This document shows positions 1 to 5,914 of a stretch of 7,847 nt of DNA, piece after piece (the first letter of the stretch is position 1; every line of letters starts with the position of its first letter). The translations under genes were made by a program, and so were the position numbers. Where the stretch lies: assembly GCA_020201365.1 (NCBI GenBank), contig JAIVGV010000354.1, forward strand, positions 1-7,847. The letters run 5' to 3'. Source of the DNA: Acidobacteriota bacterium. GTDB lineage: Bacteria > Acidobacteriota > Blastocatellia > Pyrinomonadales > Pyrinomonadaceae. Under the pieces are notes generated by a model. It saw nothing but the letters and a program-made list of their open reading frames with translations, made no database searches and was not told where the DNA came from.

Positions 1-531
1 GACCCGGACGTGATCCTCGTCGGCGAGATGCGCGATCTGGAGACCATCGAGACGGCCCTGACCGCCGCGGAGACAGGTCACCTCGTCCTCTCGACCCTGC
101 ACACGACCGACGCCACCGAGACCATCACGCGCATCGTCTCGGCGTTCCCGCCGCACCAGCAAAAATCCATCCGCATCCAGCTCGCCGGGATCCTGCGCGC
201 CGTCATCTCGATGCGCCTCGTGCGCGCGTCGAACGGCGTGGGGCGCGTCCCCGCCGCCGAGGTCATGATCTCGACGGGCACGATCCGCGACGCCATCGCC
301 AACGAGGAGAAGACCTCCACGATCCGCGACGCCATCGCCGCCGGGACTTCGCAGTACGGGATGCAGACCTTCGACCAGTCGCTCTTCCACCTCTTCCAAG
401 CCGGTCTCATCGCGCTCGAAGAGGCGATGCGCGGCGCGTCGAACCCCGACGAGTTCAAGCTGCGGGTCGAGGGCATCTGCTCGGCGAGCGAGCAGTCGCG
501 GGATCACATCGTCTCGATGAGCAACAAGTGA
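1..531 (+). CDS. pilT: Type IV pilus retraction ATPase, PilT family (C-terminal half; 5' end outside window)
   Basis: The product is a hexameric secretion-type ATPase at the cytoplasmic base of the type IV pilus that powers pilus retraction (family knowledge). The reading frame is open from base 1, so the 176 visible residues are only the C-terminal part of a protein usually of about 350-380 residues; the Walker A region is missing. Seen directly: the Walker B/Asp-box DPDVILVGEMRD at residues 1-12, the His box STLHTTDA at 31-38, and the PilT-like C-terminal stretch with GMQTFDQSL at 120-128 and LIALEEAM at 136-143. The family motif AIRNLIRE corresponds here to TIRDAIAN (94-101), and TIRDAIA is repeated at 107-113. 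A tail of about 17 residues follows the usual KLRVEGI ending. PilT fits better than PilB because of the GMQT(F/M)DQSL block, but a PilU-like or second PilT paralogue is possible. Confidence 0.9.
   Translation, partial: DPDVILVGEMRDLETIETALTAAETGHLVLSTLHTTDATETITRIVSAFPPHQQKSIRIQLAGILRAVISMRLVRASNGVGRVPAAEVMISTGTIRDAIANEEKTSTIRDAIAAGTSQYGMQTFDQSLFHLFQAGLIALEEAMRGASNPDEFKLRVEGICSASEQSRDHIVSMSNK
279..339 (+). repeat. Exact 22-bp direct repeat inside the pilT coding sequence
   Basis: Bases 279-300 and 318-339 are identical over 22 bp and lie 39 bp apart, which is 13 codons, so both copies are in the same frame. Each encodes the peptide TIRDAIA. The first copy sits where PilT proteins carry the AIRNLIRE motif. 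The second sits where they usually have a different short segment just before the GMQTMDQSL block. Confidence 0.85.
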
Positions 532-534
532 AGA

Positions 535-2310
535 TCAGTTGACTCTTGAGCGGCGCACGACCCCGACGCCCGAGCGCCAGTCCTCGTTGATGTCGAAGCG
601 GTACATCTCTACCTCCGGCGAGATCATGCGGGCGAGCGTCGCGAACGCGCGGTGGAAGCGGAAGAGTGGCGCGACGAGGTACACGAGCGGCGGCTCGTCC
701 GAGACTTCGAGATCGCCGAAGAGTCGCGCGCGACGCAGGTCGCCCGCGCGGCGGTGCGCCTCGACGCGACGCCAGTAGTCCGCGCCTTGCAGCGGCAGCG
801 CGGCGGCTTCGGAGACTTTCAGCTCGATGACGACGAGGCGACCATCTCGGCGCAACGCGAGCAGGTCAACGGGGCGCGCGCCCGCCGCCTCGCGCGCGGT
901 CCTGAGCTGCGCGTGGAGCGGCGAGACGACGAGGCCGGGATCGAGCCGCGTGATGTCGCGCCGCAGCACTGATTCGAGCCACGCTTCGGGCGCGGCGCGA
1001 TAATAAGCGTGGCGCGGATCGTCGCAGCCGGCGCGGCGGTGCGCGTCGAGTTCGGCGACGAGCTTCGCGAGCTGTCGCCAGTTGCCTTCGTCGAGTAGAA
1101 CTTTCTGACCCGCGCCCGCCGCGCCGAACCAGACGCGCTCGCAGCCTGCGACGCGCCGCACGCGCGCGAACGGCAGCCCGTGGAAGCGCAGCGTCTCGCC
1201 GTGCCGCGCGCGGATCACGTCAACGCTTTCGGGCGCGAGCGCGACGAGACGCCGCGCCATGTCGCTCAACTCCGCGCGCGGCGGGCGACGAAACCGCGCC
1301 GCGCGCGCGACGAGCGTTTCGAGCGGCGGAACCTCGACCGCGCGCAAGCCGCCCTCCGCGTTGCCTTCTCCCTTCGCGCCGCCGGGCTCGACCCTCGCGG
1401 CGTCGCCGTCGCTTCGAGGAGCTTCGACCGCCGACTCCCCGTCCTCAAGCCCGCCGGGTTCAGCCGCCGCGTCATCGTTCCCACGCAGCGCCGCGTCGTC
1501 CGACTCGAACAGCTCGATTGCGTCGCGCACCGCTTCGCGCAGCAGCGCGAGCCGCTCAGCCACGGGCTGCGACAGCTCGCGCGCGACGACGAGCCAGAGT
1601 CTCGTCGCGGAAGTTTGTTTCTTCGCGCGCGCGCCCGCGCCGGCGCGCGACCACCACGCGAGCGCCGACGCGAGCAGCGAGTCAACCTCGTACCGCTTGA
1701 CGGTGACGACCGGGCAGGTCGCCGCGACGCGTTCGCGCCGACCGCGCACCAGCACGACGCGCGCGTAGCGCCCCGGCTCGCTCCTTCTGGCGCCGACGCT
1801 CAGCCGCGCGCTCTCGACCCGGGCGCCGGGCGGACGCGCCCGCACAGTCTCCGCGAAGCGCTCGCACGCCGCGCGTCTCGCAGCCGCGACAGCCAGCTCG
1901 CCCTCGCGCACGGACGCGCGCGGCACGAGTTCGAGCGTCGCGCGCTCCGCGCCCATCCGCCGCGCGACGCGCAGGGTGAGCTTGCCGCCCGACCACCCCC
2001 AGCCCTCGACGCGCCACGCGCGCGCGCCCTCGTCCGTCCAGCAGACGAAGTGCAGCGCGCCGCCCCGTGCGCGCACGTCCCACTCGCCCGCGCGCAGGCT
2101 GAAACTCTTGCCCGCAGACGCGGGCGCGCGTTGGTTCGCAGCCGCGCCCGACGCCGAGACCGCGCGACTCGTTGCCGCGCGCCCCGCGACACCGCGACGC
2201 GATCCGGGCGCTTCGACTTCGGCGCAGAACCACTCGCCGCGCAAGGCGAGCAGCTCGCGCAGTCGCAGCCGCGCCTCTTCCCTGTCGGACTGATTCGTGA
2301 GGAGCTTCAT
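535..2310 (-). CDS. Uncharacterised 591-residue protein with C-terminal PD-(D/E)xK nuclease-like core
   Basis: I do not recognise a named family. The C-terminal part has the layout of a restriction-endonuclease-like fold: a helix with acidic residues (PEAWLESVLRRDI, about 441-453), then D482 in PVDLLAL, then the strand VVIELKV with E496 and K498, then Q508 and YW at 512-513 in the following helix. D-x13-E-x-K followed by a helix Gln is the classic metal-binding and catalytic pattern of PD-(D/E)xK nucleases, so DNA or RNA cleavage is the inferred activity. The N-terminal 430 residues look unrelated to known domains. They are Arg/Ala-rich, with low-complexity segments at about 33-66 and an acidic Gly/Ala/Asp/Glu linker at about 268-325. 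The ATG at 2308-2310 has no obvious Shine-Dalgarno. Long open frames on the opposite strand are GC-driven shadows: only this strand shows a sensible hydrophobic pattern and motif. It is convergent with pilT and divergent from the thiolase. Confidence 0.75.
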   Translation of the reverse strand: MKLLTNQSDREEARLRLRELLALRGEWFCAEVEAPGSRRGVAGRAATSRAVSASGAAANQRAPASAGKSFSLRAGEWDVRARGGALHFVCWTDEGARAWRVEGWGWSGGKLTLRVARRMGAERATLELVPRASVREGELAVAAARRAACERFAETVRARPPGARVESARLSVGARRSEPGRYARVVLVRGRRERVAATCPVVTVKRYEVDSLLASALAWWSRAGAGARAKKQTSATRLWLVVARELSQPVAERLALLREAVRDAIELFESDDAALRGNDDAAAEPGGLEDGESAVEAPRSDGDAARVEPGGAKGEGNAEGGLRAVEVPPLETLVARAARFRRPPRAELSDMARRLVALAPESVDVIRARHGETLRFHGLPFARVRRVAGCERVWFGAAGAGQKVLLDEGNWRQLAKLVAELDAHRRAGCDDPRHAYYRAAPEAWLESVLRRDITRLDPGLVVSPLHAQLRTAREAAGARPVDLLALRRDGRLVVIELKVSEAAALPLQGADYWRRVEAHRRAGDLRRARLFGDLEVSDEPPLVYLVAPLFRFHRAFATLARMISPEVEMYRFDINEDWRSGVGVVRRSRVN

Positions 2311-2400
2311 CGTGAGAGCGTGCGACGCCGCGCGGGTGCGTGAGTGTGCGTCGCGTTCACCGTCGGCAAAGAGCGTATGTTAAGATCGAAAGCAGCCCGT

Positions 2401-2518
2401 TGTCCGTAGTGGTTAGCTGTTAGCTCTTAGCCGTTAGCTGTCCGCCGGAGGGCTGAACGCCATGCCCGGTTTTCGGTTCTGCTAAGAGCTGACAGCTAGC
2501 AGCTAAAACAACGGACAG
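2401..2518. repeat. Heptamer-built imperfect inverted repeat (MITE/REP-like) in a divergent intergenic region
   Basis: The left arm starts with TGTCCGTAGTGG (2401-2412), followed by four contiguous heptamers: TTAGCTG, TTAGCTC, TTAGCCG, TTAGCTG (2413-2440). The right arm, read on the minus strand, starts with TGTCCGTTGTT (2517-2507), followed by four heptamers TTAGCTG, CTAGCTG, TCAGCTC, TTAGCAG (2506-2479). The arms of about 40 bp are imperfectly complementary around a central segment of about 38 bp (2441-2478). The element occupies most of the 232-base gap between the start of the nuclease-like gene and that of the thiolase, so it lies within the 5' regions of both. No ORF or transposase is present. 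Its composition is less GC-rich than the flanking genes. It may be a dispersed non-autonomous element, or a tandem heptamer repeat of the kind known in cyanobacteria. Weak promoter-like bases upstream (TTCACC at 2356, TAAGAT at 2381, 19-bp spacer) are not convincing. Confidence 0.8.
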
Positions 2519-2524
2519 CATTCT

Positions 2525-2533
2525 AAGAGAGAG
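2525..2533 (+). promoter_or_regulatory. Purine-rich ribosome binding site for the thiolase
   Basis: The purine run AAGAGAGAG ends 9 bases before the ATG at 2543. It is a weak Shine-Dalgarno match, but its position supports that start, which also gives the canonical thiolase N-terminus with the RTPIGRFGG motif. It begins about 7 bases beyond the end of the heptamer inverted repeat. Confidence 0.45.
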
Positions 2534-2542
2534 TCGCTGGCA

Positions 2543-3724
2543 ATGAAAGACATTTATCTGGTCGGCGCGGCGCGCACGCCCATCGGTCGCTTCGGCGGCG
2601 CGCTGGCGGGCGTGAGCGCGGCGGAGTTGGGCGCGGTCGCGGCGAAGGCGGCGTTAGGGCGGGCGGGTCTGTCGGCTGAGGCGATCCAAGAAGTCGTCTG
2701 GGGCTGCGCGCGGCAGGCGGGGGCGGGTCCGAACGTCGCGCGGCAGATCGGCTACCGCGCGGGCGCGCCGGAGACCGTGCCCGCGTTCACGGTCAATCAG
2801 GCGTGCGGGTCGGGCCTCAAAGCGATCATCCTCGCGGCGCAGGAGATCGCGCTGGGGCGCGCGCGCGCGGTGCTCGCGGGCGGCGTCGAGATGATGTCGC
2901 GCGTGCCGTACTACGCCGAAGGCGCGCGCTGGGGCACGAAGATGGGGAACGTCGAGATGGTGGACGGGATGTACCGCGACGGCTTCCTCGATCCGCTCTC
3001 CGGTCTCGTGATGGGCGAGACGGCGGAGAACCTCGCGCGCCGCTACGAGATCGCGCGCGCCGAGCAGGACGAGTACGCGCTGCGTTCGCAGCGACGCGCG
3101 GCGGCGGCGATTGACGGCGGAAGGTTCGACGAAGAGATCACTCCCGTCGAGGTGAAAGGTCGCAAAGGTGAGACCGTCAACTTCGCACGCGACGAGCACC
3201 CGCGCGCCGCCACTTCACTTGAGAGCTTGCGGAAGCTCCCGCCCGTCTTCGCCAAGGACGGCACGGTGACGGCGGGCAACTCTTCGGGCATCACGGACGG
3301 CGCGGCGGCGGTCTGCGTCGTCGGCGAGGAGGCTTTGCAGACGACGGACGCCGCGCCGCTCGCGCGCGTCGTTGACTACGAGATCGCGGGCGTCGCGCCT
3401 GAGATCATGGGCATCGGACCCGTCCCCGCCGTGCGGACGCTCTTGGCACGACAGAACATGGCGCTCGATCAAATTGATCTCGTAGAGCTGAACGAAGCCT
3501 TCGCCGCGCAAGTTCTTGCCTGCGACCGCGAGCTGGGCTTCGACGCCGAGCGCCTGAACGTCAACGGCGGAGCCATCGCCCTCGGACACCCCATCGGTTG
3601 CACGGGCGTCCGCATCACGACGACGCTCCTCTACGAGATGCGTCGCCGTGGCGCGCGCCTCGGACTCTCGACGCTCTGCGTCAGCGGCGGGCTCGGCATC
3701 GCACTTTTGTTGGAGCGCGTGTGA
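2543..3724 (+). CDS. Thiolase (acetyl-CoA C-acetyltransferase / beta-ketothiolase)
   Basis: Thiolases catalyse reversible Claisen condensation of two acyl-CoAs, or thiolytic cleavage of 3-ketoacyl-CoA, in the cytoplasm. The protein is 393 residues, the standard length, and looks complete. It starts with the family motif AARTPIGRFGGAL. The acyl-accepting nucleophile is C88 in NQACGSGLKAI, and N317 lies in the LNEAFAAQ motif. H349 is in GGAIALGHPIGCTG, and C379 in STLCVSGGLG is the second catalytic cysteine; both are within one residue of the positions in well-studied biosynthetic thiolases. The segment TVTAGNSSGITDGAAAV is also typical. The substrate (acetoacetyl-CoA versus longer 3-ketoacyl-CoA or 3-oxoadipyl-CoA) cannot be decided from sequence alone, so I give no symbol. 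The IMGIGPVPA loop resembles acetoacetyl-CoA thiolases (PhaA/AtoB type). No hydroxyacyl-CoA dehydrogenase, synthase or other partner lies alongside; the next gene is a kinase-like protein 37 bases downstream. Confidence 0.95.
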   Translation: MKDIYLVGAARTPIGRFGGALAGVSAAELGAVAAKAALGRAGLSAEAIQEVVWGCARQAGAGPNVARQIGYRAGAPETVPAFTVNQACGSGLKAIILAAQEIALGRARAVLAGGVEMMSRVPYYAEGARWGTKMGNVEMVDGMYRDGFLDPLSGLVMGETAENLARRYEIARAEQDEYALRSQRRAAAAIDGGRFDEEITPVEVKGRKGETVNFARDEHPRAATSLESLRKLPPVFAKDGTVTAGNSSGITDGAAAVCVVGEEALQTTDAAPLARVVDYEIAGVAPEIMGIGPVPAVRTLLARQNMALDQIDLVELNEAFAAQVLACDRELGFDAERLNVNGGAIALGHPIGCTGVRITTTLLYEMRRRGARLGLSTLCVSGGLGIALLLERV

Positions 3725-3761
3725 CAGCGTAGAGAGTCTGCGCGACGGTATTAGACGCGGG

Positions 3762-4382
3762 ATGAAGCTCCGCAACACCATCATCTATCTCATCGGCGTC
3801 CCCGCCGTCGGGAAGTACACAGTCGCCAGAGAGATCGGGCGGATGACCGGCGCGAAGGTTGTAGATAACCAGCTGATCAATATTCCCGTCTTCTACGTCG
3901 TCGGGTATGACGGCACGGACGCCTTCCCCTTCCCGCGGGGCGCGGGGGCGCACATCGAAACGATCCGGCGGTCGGTCTTAGCCGTCATACGCGATTGCTG
4001 CCCGCCTGACGCGAGCTTCGTGTTCACGAACGTGCTCGACGCGCGAGCGCCCGGCGACCGTGCGTTGTTCCGTCGGATCGAGCGGCTGGCGAAGCAGCGG
4101 AGAGCCGGATTCTTCCCCGTGTGGTTGACGTGCGACGCCGAGACGATTCGGCGACGCAAGGACACGCCGGAGCGTAGGGCGCGACTCAAGGACGTTGATC
4201 TGACGACCATCTCGCGGTGGCTTGAAGAGTTTGAGGTACTCAGAGTGCCGCACGCGAACGCGCTGACGCTCGACACTTCCCGCCGCGCGCCGCGGCAAAC
4301 GGCGCAACTCATTGTGGAGCACGTGCGCAGAGCCGAACACGGCGAGCACCCTGACGCACTCGGCACTGACGAAGCTCTTTAA
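3762..4382 (+). CDS. P-loop (AAA-type / nucleotide-kinase-like) NTPase of unknown substrate
   Basis: This 206-residue protein begins with a hydrophobic beta strand and P-loop, NTIIYLIGVPAVGKYTVA. G12, G17 and K18 fit the Walker A pattern GxxxxGK, but the next residue is Y19 rather than Ser or Thr, with T20 after it. The layout resembles small-molecule or nucleotide kinases: strand-loop-helix, the VVDNQLIN segment (33-40), a strand SFVFTNVLDA (85-94) in a Walker-B-like position, a lid-like Arg-rich segment with TIRRRKDTPERRAR (128-141), and LTLDTS (168-173) near the end. Similar proteins are often annotated only as AAA-family ATPase or shikimate-kinase-like, and the substrate is unknown. The frame is open upstream to 3648, but the ATG at 3762 is preferred: it places the P-loop strand at the N-terminus and avoids a 77-base overlap with the thiolase. 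It lies 37 bases after the thiolase stop and may share its transcript. Its codon use looks less strongly GC-biased than its neighbours. Confidence 0.75.
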   Translation: MKLRNTIIYLIGVPAVGKYTVAREIGRMTGAKVVDNQLINIPVFYVVGYDGTDAFPFPRGAGAHIETIRRSVLAVIRDCCPPDASFVFTNVLDARAPGDRALFRRIERLAKQRRAGFFPVWLTCDAETIRRRKDTPERRARLKDVDLTTISRWLEEFEVLRVPHANALTLDTSRRAPRQTAQLIVEHVRRAEHGEHPDALGTDEAL

Positions 4383-4559
4383 CGCGCGCCGGCGTCGCAC
4401 AGGTGACAGTCTCGCTCACTGATCACAACTCGACTGCTAAGCCCAGCTTTGTGCGCGCCGCGAGGATTCTTTCAAAGTCTCGTTAACAAAAGCACACTCC
4501 GCCTCGTCTATTGTTAGTGTGGCGCGGCGTGCCCCGGCGCTTTGTGAGCCAACTGACGG

Positions 4560-4566
4560 TAGGAGG
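4560..4566 (+). promoter_or_regulatory. Orphan Shine-Dalgarno-like TAGGAGG, possible leader peptide
   Basis: TAGGAGG is a near-perfect anti-16S complement, but no ATG or GTG follows at the right distance. A 33-codon frame could begin at TTG 4568 (only 1 base after the motif) or CTG 4580 (13 bases after), ending with TGA at 4667-4669, 7 bases before the next gene's ATG. It could be a leader peptide translationally linked to the exported protein, a regulatory remnant, or chance. The spacing to both candidate starts is poor. Confidence 0.2.
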
Positions 4567-4655
4567 CTTGGCATCACAACTGTCGCCTCTCCCGCCAGCG
4601 CGCAGTCGAGAGTTTTTCGGCGACGGCTCGTGCCGCCGCGTTTTCAATTTTGAGT

Positions 4656-4672
4656 GGAAGGGGTCTTGAGGA
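4656..4672 (+). promoter_or_regulatory. Ribosome binding region that decides the start of the exported protein
   Basis: Two purine blocks, GGAAGGGG (4656-4663) and GAGGA (4668-4672), precede the ATG at 4677. They lie downstream of the alternative TTG at 4650, so they support the ATG. Starting at the ATG also gives a normal signal peptide with Lys-Arg directly after Met. Confidence 0.5.
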
Positions 4673-4676
4673 TTTT

Positions 4677-5711
4677 ATGAAGAGGAGTCTTGCACTGATC
4701 GCGTCGCTCGCCGTGCTCGCCGCGTCCGCATCAACGTTCGCGCAGACGAGGCGCGGTCGGGCGGCGCGCCCCGCCGCGTCCGCCTCGCCCGCGGCGGCGC
4801 TCGTCGCGCAGCTCCCCACCTCGGACGCGGTGCTGGCGGTTGACGTGAAGCGTCTGTTCAGCGAGGGGCTGCCGCGCGCCTACGCGAACAACGCGGCGGA
4901 GCTGGCGCGCGTCAACGCGGAGATCGACAAGTTCAAAGAGCAGACCGGGCTCGACGCGCGGCAGTTCGAGCGCGTCGCGTTCGGCGCGCGCTACGGCAGT
5001 GCGCCTTCGGGCGCGACGACCGTCGAGGTGGTCGCGCTCGCGCGCGGCGCGTTCAACGCGGGCGCGCTCGTCGCCGCCGGGCGCCTCGCCTCGCAGGGCA
5101 AGTACGAGGAGCAGCGCTACGCGGGCAAGACCATCTACGTCTTCTCGCTCGACCAGCAGGTCAAACTCCTCGGTCTCTTCAAGGCGCACCTGACGCGCCT
5201 CGCCGTCGCGCAGCTCGACGCGAACACGCTCGCCGTCGGAAAGATCGAGCGCGTGCGCGCGGCGGTTGACGCCGCCGGAGGGCGCGGTCGGCTCGCGCCC
5301 GAGGTCGCCGCGCTCGCCACGCGCGACGACGGCGCGATCATCGGTCTCGGCGGCAACGTCCCCGCCAGCGCCACGCGCGGGCTCGATTTCTTAAGCCCCG
5401 AATTCAGCCGCAGCATCGCGGCGATCCGACAGTTCTACGGCTCGGTCGGCACGACCGCCGAGGGCTTCCGCATGATGACGACCTTGCGCACGACCGACGC
5501 GGCGTCGGCGAAGACGCTCGGCGACAACATCGAGGCGCTCAAGCAGTTCGCGCCCTTCGCCATCGGGCAGGTCGCGCGCGGCGACGCGGAGAAGGCGCGG
5601 CTGCTGCGCGGCGTCGTCACCGCGACGCGCGTCGCGCCGCAGGGCGAGGAGTTGCAGATCAGTCTGGAGCTGGCGCAGAGCGAGTTCGCGGCGCTGCTCC
5701 AAGCGTTCTGA
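4677..5711 (+). CDS. Exported protein of unknown function (signal peptide, possible two-lobed repeat)
   Basis: The 344-residue product begins with a clear Sec signal peptide: MKR, a hydrophobic core of Leu/Ala/Ile/Val (about 4-18), and a likely signal peptidase I site after A22 (TFA-QT). No lipobox cysteine and no later membrane span are visible, so it should be periplasmic or secreted. A basic Ala/Pro/Ser-rich spacer (24-40) follows. The mature part opens with LPTSDAVLAVDVKRLF (46-61), then alternates predicted strands and helices. The segment TTVEVVALARGAFNAGALVAA (114-134) resembles EGFRMMTTLRTTDAASAKTL (262-281), and SDAVLAVDV resembles DDGAIIGLGG (217-226), suggesting two related lobes. 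I do not recognise a characterised family; it looks like one of the many conserved exported hypotheticals of Acidobacteriota. The frame extends upstream to a TTG at 4650, but the ATG at 4677 fits both the signal peptide and the ribosome binding region. Confidence 0.75.
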   Translation: MKRSLALIASLAVLAASASTFAQTRRGRAARPAASASPAAALVAQLPTSDAVLAVDVKRLFSEGLPRAYANNAAELARVNAEIDKFKEQTGLDARQFERVAFGARYGSAPSGATTVEVVALARGAFNAGALVAAGRLASQGKYEEQRYAGKTIYVFSLDQQVKLLGLFKAHLTRLAVAQLDANTLAVGKIERVRAAVDAAGGRGRLAPEVAALATRDDGAIIGLGGNVPASATRGLDFLSPEFSRSIAAIRQFYGSVGTTAEGFRMMTTLRTTDAASAKTLGDNIEALKQFAPFAIGQVARGDAEKARLLRGVVTATRVAPQGEELQISLELAQSEFAALLQAF

Positions 5712-5721
5712 AAAACCGCGA

Positions 5722-5912
5722 GCACCGAAGGTGCGAAATTAAATAGCTTGGGGCGCAGCCCCAAGAAAGACGCACCTAAAGAATGTGAAGCCCCGGAGGG
5801 GCGGAATAAATTGACGGAAGTTTATTCCGCCCCTCCGGGGCTTCACTCTATTTTCGTAATCCTGATCTTGGGGCGTTGCCCCAAGCTATCTAATCCCGCC
5901 CCTCCGGGGCTT
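5722..5912. repeat. Cluster of nested GC-rich palindromes (BIME/REP-like) between convergent genes
   Basis: The cluster contains, in order: a small hairpin GCACC-GAA-GGTGC (5722-5734); palindrome B, CTTGGGGC-GCA-GCCCCAAG (5747-5765); CGCACCT (5771-5777), complementary to AGGTGCG at 5729-5735; motif C on the minus strand (5788-5804), whose plus-strand form is CCGCCCCTCCGGGGCTT; C on the plus strand (5827-5843); B again with loop GTT (5867-5885); and a third C (5896-5912). The two inner C copies form a perfect 26-bp stem. The two B copies are themselves flanked by inverted ATTARATAG-type sequence: 5738-5754 pairs with 5878-5894 at 16 of 17 positions. The cluster begins 10 bases after one stop codon and ends 2 bases before the other. 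Such elements are usually non-coding and dispersed; this one may also end transcription in both directions. Confidence 0.85.
5785..5846. terminator. Perfect 26-bp stem-loop, probable bidirectional transcription barrier or mRNA 3'-end stabiliser
   Basis: Bases 5785-5810 are exactly complementary to 5821-5846, with a 10-base loop (5811-5820). It lies between convergent genes, so the hairpin would form in both transcripts. The tract after the right arm (TCTATTTTCG) is only moderately T-rich and the reverse side is weaker, so this is not a textbook rho-independent terminator. The terminator role is inferred from position and stem strength. Confidence 0.45.
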
Positions 5913-5914
5913 AA

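Larger units (their letters stand above)
4383..4676. other. Intergenic region with no convincing gene
   Basis: These 294 bases are less GC-rich than the flanking genes and presumably hold the promoter of the exported-protein gene at 4677. The best promoter-like pair is TTAACA (4483-4488) and TATTGT (4509-4514), but the 20-bp spacer is too long for a good sigma-70 site. I see no RNA gene, no rho-independent terminator for the upstream kinase-like gene and no conserved ORF. A strong Shine-Dalgarno-like AGGAGG sits at 4561-4566 (separate entry). Confidence 0.4.

Noticed and set aside
1180..2343. Long plus-strand open frame opposite the nuclease-like gene (387 codons), with shorter frames nearby
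   Set aside because: The translation is an Arg/Ala/Pro-rich sequence with no hydrophobic pattern or motif. High GC makes stop codons rare on both strands here, and the minus-strand frame has a coherent nuclease-like core.
2356..2386. Possible sigma-70 promoter TTCACC-N19-TAAGAT before the thiolase
   Set aside because: Both hexamers are weak, the spacer is long, and the downstream inverted repeat would lie in the leader. It is not strong enough to list as a feature.
2401..2518. CRISPR-like or tRNA-like structure at the heptamer repeat
   Set aside because: The heptamers are contiguous without spacers and in opposite orientation in the two arms, and there is no cloverleaf or CCA end.
3648..3761. 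Upstream extension of the kinase-like gene into the thiolase
   Set aside because: The added 38 residues are Ser/Ala/Arg-rich with no conservation signal and precede the natural N-terminal P-loop strand. The overlap with the thiolase would be 77 bases.
3215..3784. Minus-strand open frame over the thiolase end
   Set aside because: The thiolase on the plus strand has all catalytic motifs, and the antisense translation is charged low-complexity sequence.
4650..4676. TTG start for the exported protein
   Set aside because: It would put acidic residues ahead of the signal peptide and place the ribosome binding purines inside the coding region.
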